From the NCBI GenBank assembly GCA_037962975.1, contig CM075669.1, forward strand, positions 105,478,501-105,542,500: DNA of 64,000 nucleotides, given 5' to 3'. Under the pieces are notes generated by a model. The model was not told where the DNA came from. It ran no database searches and saw only the letters and a program-made list of their open reading frames with translations. Below, in pieces: positions 11,394-20,988 of this stretch. The translations under genes and the position numbers were made by a program. Origin of the DNA: Clitoria ternatea. Its lineage: Eukaryota > Streptophyta > Magnoliopsida > Fabales > Fabaceae. Every line of letters starts with the position of its first letter. The first letter of the stretch is position 1.

Positions 11394-11777
11394 ATTTTCT
11401 ATAATGGACTAACTTCCACACAAAAGATCTCTTTAGATGCTGCAGCTGGAGGAGCCTTCATAAGTAAAAATATTGATGAAGCTGAGAACCTAATTGAGAA
11501 AATAGCTCAAAACACTCACCAGTGGAACTCTGAGAGAGGATTACCTTCTAAAACACCAGGTAAGTATTCTGTTGATGCTCTTTCCTTACTTTCTGCCAAA
11601 GTTGAAGCATTAACATTAAAACTTGATAAAATAGGGTCAACAGGTGCTACTAATATTGTTTGTGAAGTTTGTGGTGTTTCAGGACATGGAGCTACAAACT
11701 GCCATTTAGCAATGACCCCTAATCAAGAACAAGAAATGCATCAGGTGGACGCTATCAATGGGCACTCAGATTGTTGA
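11394..11777 (+). pseudogene. Athila-like gag fragment in inverted orientation
   Basis: A plus-strand open stretch reads YNGLTSTQKISLDAAAGG, then the DEAENLIEKIAQN block and a CCHC-like knuckle CEVCGVSGHGATNCH. These are the end of the gag core and the nucleocapsid region of Athila-type Ty3/gypsy elements. It touches the minus-strand RNase H at 11393, so gag and pol point away from the junction. Neither the gag N-terminus nor protease is present. It could come from the same element after an inversion or from a second copy. The open frame actually extends left into antisense pol, which is chance. Confidence 0.7.
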
Positions 11778-11887
11778 AGTGCACACATAGTATATATATT
11801 GTAAATAGATATGTTAAAGCCTTGGCCGGCTCTCTTGTAATCCAAACGTATTTATTTATATGGGTTGACTATCGGATTGTGAACAAG

Positions 11888-11914
<27 letters not shown>
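11888..11914. repeat. (TA)n microsatellite
   Basis: A perfect TA dinucleotide run of about 27 bp inside AT-rich sequence. Confidence 0.9.
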
Positions 11915-11919
<5 letters not shown>

Positions 11920-11980
11920 TGATATGGTGTTACTTGTATCGACGATGTGATGTCGAAAGAATAATACTAAGTTAAAGAGT

Positions 11981-12757
11981 TCCGAGTGGAATATTGTTGG
12001 GAGAGCCATTTCCAAGTGAGGCTTCAGTGTGTGGGCCTTTTCTGAGTGATGAAGGCTTAAGACAATTTCGAGTAAGATGTACTCGAGTGGGCTACTTCCG
12101 AGGAAAGACTAGTCCATATTTTACCGAGTGAAATGTATGAATAAACCCCGAGTGAGGAAGGGTTTGAATATTCCCGAGTGGGAAATCCCGAATGAACCTC
12201 TCCCGAGGGAAGAGTTGTTGTGATGGTTTTGATTGAGGTGTATTCTAGGAGTCCTCTTCCGAGTGAAAGAGGCTATATATATTCCGAGTGAATGTTATAT
12301 ATTCCAAGTGGCTAAGTATTGAATAAGTCCGAGTGAGACTTAACTTAGTGAATTCCTCCGAGTGATGAGAGGTCAGAGGAATTCCAGATGGAACTTGATT
12401 ATAGAGGCACCTTCCGAGGGAAGGGAGGTTATGTGATCTCCGAGTGAGGAAGATCAAAATATGCCGAGTGCAGAATGGATAATGAACTCCGAGTGAATTG
12501 AGGTTGAAATATACCGAGTGATATTGGATTGGGGAAACAATCCGGGTGAGGGAAAGCTTATGGACTCCGAGTGGAGTAACCGAGGGAATCATTTCCCGAG
12601 TGGAGATTAAATGCTTCCGAATGAAATACGAATGTGAATTTCCTGAAATGAGTTTAGTATCTGGCTAAGTGTGAATGGACCGGGTGAAGTATAACCCGAG
12701 AGGGGACAGTTCCCGAGTGAACATGGTCCCGAATCCGAGTGATGAAATTACCGAGTG
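11981..12757 (+). repeat. CCGAGTG heptamer field 3
   Basis: The densest field in the window: roughly twenty CCGAGTG or one-mismatch copies in under 800 bp, about every 30-40 bp, mostly preceded by T or C (TCCGAGTG, CCCGAGTG) and in plus orientation. The intervening sequence is not repeated. Minus-strand open frames rich in SLGR/HSE residues are by-products. TCGCT-type palindromes follow at 12766-12822. It may be the continuation of the 2625-5204 repeat or the LTR of another copy. Confidence 0.7.
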
Positions 12758-12822
12758 AATGGGTTCGCTTCAGCGAGCAAGGTGTTCGCTCTAGTGAGAA
12801 AAGAACTCGCTCAAGCGCTGTA

Positions 12823-13227
12823 TTCCGCTGGGCTGTGCGACCGAGGCTGGGTCTTGCCAACGTGTGGCATTTGGACCCGGTATTCCCTTCTCTGGTCGGC
12901 TTTTGCCTTCCCTTGCCTTTATGCTGTTTTTAAGTTACCCCGACTTTTAATCTGGGCTGATTATGAACGTTTTGAACGTTCTAAATTTGGAAAAATTTTC
13001 CCTGGTCTTGGTTTGTTCTTAAATTATGTCGGGTTGTTTCATAAACTCTTAGATATTTCTTAAAAGAAATTAAACATGTACCATTTAAATAAAACATCTA
13101 TTATTTATAATATTTTTGTTTAAGTATGAATGATAATTTTTTAATATTAAAATAATTAAGATTTCATTCCCCTTAAAAGAATTAGGGGAATATAATACTT
13201 TGTCTTTTGTAAGAAGAGTTTTAGGGG
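12823..13227. other. Spacer, nothing recognised
   Basis: Mixed then AT-rich sequence. A 102-codon plus-strand open frame crosses from the heptamer field into this region but shows no domain or composition suggesting a gene. Confidence 0.5.
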
Positions 13228-13237
13228 AATTGATGAT

Positions 13238-13973
13238 AGGGGTGTTCATCAACCGATCCGGACCGTGAAAAACCGCTCAATTGATCCAAAAAAAACCGAA
13301 ACCGATCAAACCGAAAACCAAAAAACCGAAACCGTAAAAAAACCACATTTCATATGCGGTTCGGTTCAGTTTTCGGTTTCACCTATGAGAACCGAACCAA
13401 ACTGATCCGCAAGTTTTATGTTTTAATGTTCTCATTTCATTTAGTCACAACCTCTTTCATTTATTGCTTTATTAGTTTGTTTAATTTGGTCTCTATATTT
13501 TATTTTGTAATTTTGTTTAAACTGTATGATAACACTTATTTTTTAAAAATTTGTCCAAGTTAGAGGAAGAACAAGAAGACTAAAATCTTGACTCAAGACT
13601 TTTAATATTTATGTTGTTTTACATTGAATCTTATTTAAGTCTTATTTAAGTAGTACTTTATTTGTTTTATGTTTGAATTTAAATTATTGAAAATTTTTCT
13701 TGTTTTACTTATTAATAATTCTCCCATCATTGAGAACTTAAAATATTCTTTGCATTGCTATAATTATAATGTTTATTTGATTTTATAAAAAAATATAAAA
13801 TGAGAAAAAACCGCATAAACCGATCCAATCCGAACCGCATTTGATCGGATCGGATTGGATCAGATGGTGTCATTCATTTCAACCGAACTGAACTGAACCA
13901 TAATTTAATAAAGTGATCGGATCAGATGATATTTTGTCATAAAACCGAACCGATCCAGACTGCGAACACCCCT
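13238..13973. mobile_element. 736-bp non-autonomous DNA transposon (MITE-like)
   Basis: The segment starts AGGGGTGTTC and ends GAACACCCCT, a perfect 10-bp terminal inverted repeat that continues imperfectly (CCGATCCGG versus CCGAACCGATCC). It is flanked by a 10-bp direct repeat AATTGATGAT at 13228-13237 and 13974-13983, which I read as the target-site duplication. The ends are rich in CGGTT/AACCG phrases with internal inverted repeats. No transposase is encoded. A 9-11 bp duplication points to Mutator-like elements; hAT elements normally make 8 bp, so the superfamily is open. Confidence 0.75.
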
Positions 13974-13983
13974 AATTGATGAT

Positions 13984-14254
13984 ACCTCATTTTAACTTTT
14001 AAATATTCTTACATTTACTTTATGTTAAGGGAAGAGGGTGGGTCTTTAAAATTTTTGGCGTCATGCACCAACTAAAAAGTATATACACTCATTACAAGAA
14101 AATATATTTTCCCTATTCTTTTTTAACTATAGCTGGTATAACTATTAAAAATTAAGAGAAATAACTATAATTTTATTAACCATAGAGAATTTATTAATAA
14201 AATTTTTAAAAACCATTGTTAATTGTAATTTAAAACCATTATAGTTACAGTTTT
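13984..14254. other. AT-rich flank of element D
   Basis: AT-rich non-coding sequence between the small transposon and the D LTR. A CATTACAAGAAAATA phrase near 14092 resembles CACTA-type transposon ends but departs from the canonical start, and no partner end was found. Confidence 0.4.
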
Positions 14255-14490
14255 TGTTCCCCCTACGGATACGAAGAGGACCCCACCATTCCCCCAAATT
14301 TCTCCATGTCAATAGATAATTGGTTAGCTTGATAGTAATCTAATGGGCCGAAGGCCCACTCTGTAACATAGGTATAAAAGTAAAGACTGTACGTATATTG
14401 TAGTCAAGTGACACATATTGAGAATTAATAAACCTAATCCCTAGAGAAATTCTTTAGGGTTTGTGTGCTTAAACTCTTTGTGTGAATATT
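14255..14490 (+). repeat. Element D 5' LTR
   Basis: Starts TGTTCCCCC and matches 56402-56636 closely, apart from scattered substitutions. It contains TATAAAAG at 14373-14380. The exact 3' edge is uncertain by a few bases because both copies run into T-rich sequence (GTGTGAATATT). Confidence 0.8.
14373..14380 (+). promoter_or_regulatory. TATA box in D LTR
   Basis: TATAAAAG in the middle of the LTR, conserved in the 3' LTR near 56518. Its placement fits the U3 promoter. Confidence 0.5.
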
Positions 14491-14491
14491 T

Positions 14492-14509
14492 TGGCACCCA
14501 CTATAGGGC
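14492..14509 (+). promoter_or_regulatory. Element D primer binding site
   Basis: TGGCACCCACTATAGGGC begins within a couple of bases of the LTR end. It resembles the lysine-tRNA-type site common in Tat elements (TGGCGCCCA.. class), with several mismatches. Confidence 0.5.
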
Positions 14510-14568
14510 CCGGTAAAACAGATCCTACACCACCGTCTTTGAAATCCTAAACCTAACTACCCTCGATC

Positions 14569-15700
14569 ATGGTGAATACCCGCAATACACCACGAGAAGA
14601 AGGCAGCAGGCAGCAGGACGCATCCGATCACGATGATCAGATTCAACATCTCACCAATATAGTAGAAACTCTGTAGAGAACCGTGGTCAACCTACAGCAG
14701 GAGAATGCAGAACTCAGGGGGCAGAGAGGAGGAGAGCGGGAAGCCTCCAATCACCATGTTGATCGATCCACCTGCCAAAAGTCCGTTGGTTCAGTTTCTT
14801 ATTAAACAAAAACGACTAAGTATAACCTGGAGCTTCCCTTCACGACACATCCTTAGACCGATGCGATCATGGAAGCTCCGCCCCTCCTAATTATAAGCCT
14901 CTGTCAATAGAGAAATATGATGGCCGAGGCGACCCAGAGGACCACCTCACCATATACGCCAACACTATGCTAGTCATTGGGGCGTCTGATGCCCTCTTTT
15001 GCCGGACTTTTCCTACCACCTTGACCAAGTCAGCACTCCGTTGGTTTTCCCATCTTCCACCGAAAAGTGTTGGCACCTTTTCTGACTTAAGCAAGAAATT
15101 CCTTAGCTTATTTTCCACCAGCCAAGCCATGCGGCAAACGTCACATAGCCTGGTCAATTTACGTCAACACCAACGGGAGACCCTTAAGCGATATATGTCT
15201 CGCTTCTTTGAGCAGGCCCTCCAGATCCGAGATCTTAGCCCAGAGATTGCACTGTATGCCATACAAATGGGTCTACATCCTGGGAAGTTTGCCGACTCCT
15301 TGACTAAGAGAACCCCTTAAGACATGGATGATTGCCGGGAGAGAGCCTCACGATATATTACTGTTGATGAGAGGGAAGCCGATCGGCTTATTCCTATCGA
15401 TCAAGCCATCCCTGCCAACCAGCTCAACCGTCATGCTGACCTAAAATGAGGGAGCCCTAGACGAAACAAAGGTAAACCCATTGAAGCCAACACTGCTCCT
15501 AAGTACACCAATTTTACCCCCTTAAAGGATCACCATGATTGGTTCCTGCATGAAGTTTATAACATGGGATTGTTAACACTCCCACGCCCATCAAACAACC
15601 CCAAGGGGACAGATACGACCAAATTCTATGAGTTCCACAGGGCCTACGGCCATGGTACAGAGAACTGTTGAGCCATTCGCAACCAGATTGAGTATCTTAT
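14569..15700 (+). pseudogene. Tat-like gag
   Basis: Begins with an ATG at 14569 giving MVNTRNTPREEG, then hits an in-frame stop near 14672. The gag core is clear in 14900-15320: EKYDGRGDPEDHLTIYANTM, an LTKSALRWFSHLPPKSVGTF block, and SLVNLRQHQRETLKRYMSRF. Further on there is KFYEFHRAYGHGTENC, the degenerate knuckle typical of Tat gag. At least four stops or frame changes break it. The protein would form the particle shell that packages the RNA. It is non-functional as it stands. Confidence 0.75.
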
Positions 15701-15965
15701 ACAACAGGGACATCTGGGTAGGTTTGTCGATTGGAAGGATGCTGCACCTCGTGAGGAACCCCGAAGAAGGGAGGCAGACTGCCCTAACTAGGTGGAACTA
15801 CAAGTCTGGAACCGGTCATGAGCCCCTCGCTCCCGATCTCGCTCCCGATCTCCGAGACCTACAGGAGATGAGAGAAACTCTTCCCGCTGAGTCATACACA
15901 CAATCTCCGGGGGCTTCCCAGGGTCACGCGCTCGTCGATTACATCAGTCGGGACAGGTAAATCTG

Positions 15966-16586
15966 TTGCAGGAACACTCAGATTCGGCAATTATCATTTT
16001 TGACGGGTTAGACTTCCCCAAAGGTGGCCCAAACCGTGATGAACCTATAGTAGTCACGATGGAGGTCGCAGACTACATAGTAGAAAGAGTGCTTGTAGAC
16101 CAAGGGAATTCTGTAGACATTTTGTACTGGAAGGCGTACCGAAAAATGGGTTTACCCATGCGATGTCTGGAAAGGTACGATGATGCACTTATCAGTTTCT
16201 CTAGTGATTCTGTGCAGGTTTTGGGATGCATAGATTTAATGACCGTCTTTGGAAGTGGAAGGGACAACCGAGCTATCAGAGTCTCTACCATGCATAATGT
16301 ACTTCTGGGGCGATCCTTACTTAACGCCTTAGGAGCTGTAGTCTCTACCATGCACTTAACCATGAAGTTCCCGCTCGGAGATGGAAGGATAGGAGTGGTC
16401 AGGACCGACCCAGAAATAGCCCAAGAACGTTACCACGAAAGTCTTCACCCCAAGTCCACATTCATCATTGAAGAAGATGTAGAAATAGGATTCGACCCTC
16501 GTAAGGAACAGGAATATGAAAGACCTCAACCAGTGGAGTCCCTTAAACTCATACAGGTCAGATCATCCCCTGGCCAATTCACGTGA
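15966..16586 (+). pseudogene. Tat-like aspartic protease region
   Basis: A 206-codon open frame with IIIFDGLDFPKGGPNRDEP, then the active-site region RVLVDQGNSVDILYWKAYRKMGL and the flap/C-lobe VLLGRSLLNALGAVVSTMHLTMKFPL. In this family the active site usually reads D-x-GSS; here it is DQGNS, so a conserved Ser is changed. It lies between gag and reverse transcriptase as expected. The reading frame is open, but the element around it is broken. Confidence 0.7.
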
Positions 16587-16899
16587 ATCAGTGCATTCCT
16601 TGACCCAACCCTAGATGAAGCGCTCGTTAACTTGCTGCGGAAGAACGTTGATCTCTTTGCTTGGAGCCCAACTGACATGCCAGGCATCGACCCCAGTGTC
16701 ATTTTCCACTCACTCAATTTGGAACCCAATGCCAAGCCTGTGTCTCAGAAACCCAGGAAGATAGGGCCTGACCGGAGGGACGCAATCAAAGAGGAGACCA
16801 ACAAACTCCTATCAGCAAACTTCATCTGAGAAGTCAAATATCCAACCTGGCTGTCGAATGTAGTCATAGCAAGGAAGTCAAACGGTAAATGGAGGATGT
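16587..16899 (+). pseudogene. Element D reverse transcriptase, 5' part
   Basis: Contains the RNVDLFAWSPTDMPGIDP linker, the KPRKIGPDRRDAIKEETNKLL block, an in-frame stop, then VVIARKSNGKWRM. The next codons of the enzyme are found 30.6 kb away at 47491, because element A inserted here. The five bases GATGT before the insertion (16895-16899) are repeated at 47491-47495. Confidence 0.85.
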
Positions 16900-18501
16900 T
16901 CTTATTCAAATGGCCTCAATACTCAAGAGGGGGGTGAATTGAGTTTTTAAAACTTTTATTGAAATGCCTTTGAACTTAGTTTTTTTTTCACAAATTAAGA
17001 GTTTATGCAAGAGAAGATAAGTTTGGTACAAGAAACAATGCAAAACAAGAGATAAATGTAGCTAAAGCAATTTATCAAACAATTGGTGTGCAGCACTTTA
17101 AAGCTATTAGTTCAAGCAAGTTTAAGAGGAGAAATCACAATCAACAATAATAACCTAGCCAGATACAATGTATGAATACAAGAGAGTAAGGGAGAAGAGC
17201 TTGCAAACCAATTTAACGAGTTCCACCACCCCGATGTACGTCTCGCCTTCAAGAAACCCACTTGAAGGATTTCCACTATTGAAGTTTAGAGATACAAGCT
17301 ATGAGCAATTGCAGCTTCCTAGTGTTCCACACTCAAGAACTCAATCCTCACTAGCACAAGGGTAACCCACCCAATCTCTCAAACTCTCAATACCCAAAGG
17401 TTGAACCCCAACCTTTGTGACCACTCAACCTAGAGTGAAAACCTTTTGTGTTTGGTGTAGTGTTTACAAGCAAGTAACTCTCTTAATAGAGTAGATATAC
17501 AAATGAAGGCTCACAAAATTTCTAACTCTCAACAAGAGAGAATATACAAGTTTAAGCTCTAAGTTTCAGAAAAATGAAACTATACAAGAATAGAACTCAC
17601 AAGACTCAAGATTTGATTTCCCTTTGATGGATTTGTGTGTTTTTTGTTGAGTAGCTTGAAGGAGTCTTGTATTTATAAGCCTTGGAGAGGAGCTTAATGG
17701 TCTTCCTAGCCATTGCAGATCATGGGCACTGAGTTGGAATAGAGAAATGAGCTGGTTTCTGCCTAAAAAGCACTTTCCCTAAATTCTGGCACGACTCTAA
17801 TTGATTACGCCTCGAGCTGTAATGGATTAGCTTTTGAAATTTTTAGTGTTACACAGTAAGTAATCGATTAGGCATTTCAGTGTAATCGATTAGCTTGAAA
17901 ACAGGGACTTGCTAATCGATTATTTCATACCCTATAATCGATTACTCTTGGTACCTGATGCATTTAATTGTGTCTCGTAGCATTGTAATCGATTAGGCAT
18001 TCTTGCAATCGATTAGGATGATAAACAGAACTTCAATAATCGATTATGTCTAACTTGGTAATCGATTAGCTTGACTACATAATGCTCAATCTTCAAACTT
18101 TCAACTGGTAATCGATTATCTCCAGGGTGCAATCGATTATCTTATAAACAGAACTTAGGTAATCGATTAGGAGTGGTTTGGTAATCGATTAGCTTGAATA
18201 CCTGATGCTTATACTTTAACTTGTTCAAATGGTGATCGATTATTCTTCAAGGGTGCAATCAATTATATTGCAAACAGAGATTAGGTAATCAATTATGTTT
18301 GTAGGTGTAATCGATTACTGCACAAACAGAACATAGGTAATTGATTAGCTTGAGTCCTCTAATCGGTTAGTGTGCACATTTTTGTCTATCTGATTCTGTT
18401 TTCTCTGTTTTCATGGTTACTTGGCCTTTTTTTTGCTTCAATCCTTCAATGTGCTTTGTCATTATCAAAATAATTCAACCTGAAATATATATTCAAACAC
18501 A
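16900..18501 (-). repeat. Element A 3' LTR
   Basis: On the minus strand it starts TGTGTTTGAATATATATTTC at 18501 and ends at 16900. It matches the split 5' LTR throughout. It holds about twenty TAATCGATTA copies in U3 (17797-18370) and a TATA box (TATAAAT on minus near 17670). The short open frame at 17168-17365 recurs at 38661-38858 simply because it lies in the LTR. Confidence 0.9.
17797..18370. repeat. TAATCGATTA palindrome field in Sirevirus LTR
   Basis: About twenty copies of (T/C)AATCGATTA, a near-perfect or perfect 10-bp palindrome around an ATCGAT core, spaced roughly 15-40 bp. Degenerate copies mostly read AATTGATTA or AATCAATTA, which is loss of the central CpG. Sequences between copies differ from each other. 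Confidence 0.85.
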
Positions 18502-18940
18502 TTCTCCCCCTTTTTGATGATGACAAACAATGTTCATCTCATTAGGGTGTTAGTCCAAACAGATTTATTTAAGATGATTATCTCTAAGGAAATTTCTAAG
18601 GTTATCTCTAGATTTGCTGCACAACTTATCCTTTTGAAAAAAAATATCTCCCCCTATCTAAAGTAGTTTATGCTATCTTTTTAACAATTATAAAGATAAG
18701 TAATTTCTTTGATACCACTTGTTATTTTTAGCCAAATTTCTGATTTAATAGCCAATTAGATGAACTTCAATTATTCTCCCCCTTTGTAATCATCAAAAAT
18801 AAATAAGGCAATAGAGATATAATCAAAGGAAATTGCATTCATTAAGGGAAATTACAGAAGCAAATTGCAGAATGGAAATGCAAAAACATAAGAAACATAA
18901 GCAAAGATGCATCCTAAATAGAGCAAACTAAACAATGGAT
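18502..18940 (-). other. Element A 3' non-coding region with repeated polypurine tracts
   Basis: The polypurine tract proper (AAAAAGGGGGAGAA on minus) abuts the LTR at 18502-18515. Two further purine tracts of the same kind are near 18643 and 18778. Multiplied polypurine tracts are a known Sirevirus hallmark. No coding sequence. Confidence 0.75.
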
Positions 18941-19405
18941 CTAGTTATCCAGATTGAAAAATCGAAACTCAGAAATTTGATGAGACAGCTCGTCATAGCG
19001 TTGTTACATGAGTTCAAAGTGTTGCTACTCAGTCATTTGGAATTCTTGGAGGGAGTTCTCAAGCCTATCAAAGCGGCGATCAAGATATGCAGTTGGGGAG
19101 GTGAAAGGATCAGGTAGAGCAGAAGATTCGCCTTGAGGTGCAGGAGTGGGAGTAGGATCAACAGTGGGAGTAGGATGGTCTTCTTCAAATGGACTGCTTC
19201 CATGGATTCTGTCACTCTTGAAGATCCATCTTCCAGCTACGCAGACCATGCCTATTTTGTTGAGATGGTGAGTGCCAATGCAAGCTTGGGAGGGCACTTT
19301 CTCAGCAAGTTCTCCAGCCAAGTCTGCTCCATATGCCTTGAAAATTTTTGTAAGGAGAATGGAATAAGGCAGTTTACGTTGCTCCTTGGATTTGAGCATG
19401 TGGAG
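18941..19405 (-). pseudogene. Element A post-pol ORF, 3' part
   Basis: The minus-strand frame carries KLPYSILLTKIFKAYGADLAGEL, CIGTHHLNKIG, a Pro/Thr-rich linker and a C-terminal AYLDRRFDRLENSLQEFQMTE helix. It then has two stops before the usual end at 18941. It aligns residue for residue with the second half of the intact ORF at 62190-63296. The first half is at 33208-33860; element C separates them. The family matches the 'putative plant transposon protein' type domain often seen in legume repeats (recognition from memory). Role unknown. Confidence 0.8.
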
Positions 19406-20975
19406 TGTTAAACCCAGTTGATATAATGTTACAGAAAACTTGTTATTTTGTTTTACTGTTGGGTCTATTAATTGGCAAGCGCACTAATTATTTGTAGTTT
19501 TCAAAATTTATGTATCGTTCCACTGAGATTGAAAGTCCAATAGTTATAGTAATTTTTTAGTTACTATGGTAAATTTATCAAAACTTATACAAAAGAATAA
19601 TTTATATACAATTTATACTATATTTACAAGATGGCATAATTGAGTTGTTCATGTGATAGAAAGAGAATAACAATCTATCTAAGAAGTGGAGTTGCAATTT
19701 TAGAATAATTAAGATACTTGAGGATAAAACACAAATAAACAAATTATGTTGGAATTTGGATCCCTAATCTAGAATAATAATGGAGGAACTCAAGTCATGC
19801 ATATTTAATCATCAAGTTCATATTATTGCAGCTTAAAATCATTATAACCGATCCCTCGTGATATAAATTCTAAGTATTTACCGTAAAGTCCGATCCTTCA
19901 TGAGCTTTCTCAATAAAAACTTGCATTAAGTAAGTCCTGGCTTTATGGCAACAATAATTACCAATTCTATTCCTAGTAATTGGTATATATAGGGTATTCC
20001 AACTTTTACTTTTATTAAATCAAGTTTTAATAAGGCATGAATAATCATTCTCCCGTTTGATATTCACACTAATAAAACAAGTTTCAATACACATGAAAAT
20101 CATTCTCTCGTTTGACGTTCATATTAATAAAAGATTGAAATACTAACATGGACTTGAATCATAAACATGCAGAGGTCGAATTCACAACATCATACTCAAT
20201 AGATTAGTTTACCAATTCCAACATAAACAGATTAGTTACACATGGTGAAGGTAAGAACAACACTTACAGTGATTGACATTACAAAGGTGATGGAAACTTC
20301 ACGATACAATGATCACAATACTACACAACACTCTCAAGTATCTAGAAAACTATTCTAGAACTACAAACTCACAAAGGAATACTTAAACTCGAGTATATAA
20401 GAGAAGAGAAGAGTGAAATACTCAGAATGGGATGCTAGGAATGGTGTTGGATGGCCCTATTTATAGGGCTGAGCAAGGGTGCTGATGCTACGCGTCAGTG
20501 TAACGCTACGCGTCAGACCCCTGACTCAGCTTCCATTTACGCAGCTGATAATGGCCACTTTGGATTATAAAATTCAATCATGCTTGGCCACGTGTCTCTG
20601 TCTCCACTGCGTTTTGGCCATTTATGCTGAGTGGAGTGGCCAATTATGGGTCAAAAGGTGAGTGCTTGGCCAAGCTGGCTGTGGAGTCTGCGCAGCTCTG
20701 ACGCTACGCGTGGCTGTGACACGTAGCGTCAGCATCAAAAGTACCCACGCTACGCGTAGTGTTGATGCTACGCGTTAGCTTCTCCAGTTCTTCAATTTTC
20801 TCTTAAATTCTTTACTTTTTCACTACAAAACTAGAGAAAATTGATCAAGGGCAGATTATTTCCAACAACATTCATTTATTGAATTTAAAACGTAATTTTC
20901 TAACAAATTCCTTAAATTTTTATTATTTTTATGAAAATTTTATTAAAGGATTTATTGTAAATTTGAGGACTAACA
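19406..20975 (-). repeat. Element C 3' LTR
   Basis: Closely matches 31662-33207. It contains TATAAATA on minus at 20458-20465, inside a small CCCTATTTATAGGG palindrome. Upstream of it on that strand lie several GACGCTACGCGTCAG-type motifs (20480-20780). The polypurine tract (minus GTTAGGGGTATT) follows at 20976-20988. Confidence 0.92.
20458..20465 (-). promoter_or_regulatory. TATA box of element C 3' LTR
   Basis: TATAAATA on the minus strand, conserved at 32711-32718 in the other LTR, with the GC-rich motif field immediately upstream. Confidence 0.55.
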
Positions 20976-20988
20976 AATACCCCTAACT

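Noticed and set aside
14092..14254. CACTA transposon end (CATTACAAGAAAATA)
   Set aside because: Departs from the canonical CACTACAAGAAAA start, has no matching inverted end and no duplication visible.
17168..17365. Conserved 65-codon ORF also at 38661-38858
   Set aside because: Conserved only because it lies in both LTRs of element A. The composition is not protein-like, and the antisense LTR transcript would not need it.
17797..18370. CRISPR-like array (short palindromic repeats with unique spacers)
   Set aside because: Repeats are only 10 bp, degenerate and irregularly spaced. They lie inside LTRs of a plant Sirevirus and there are no cas genes; the organism is a plant.
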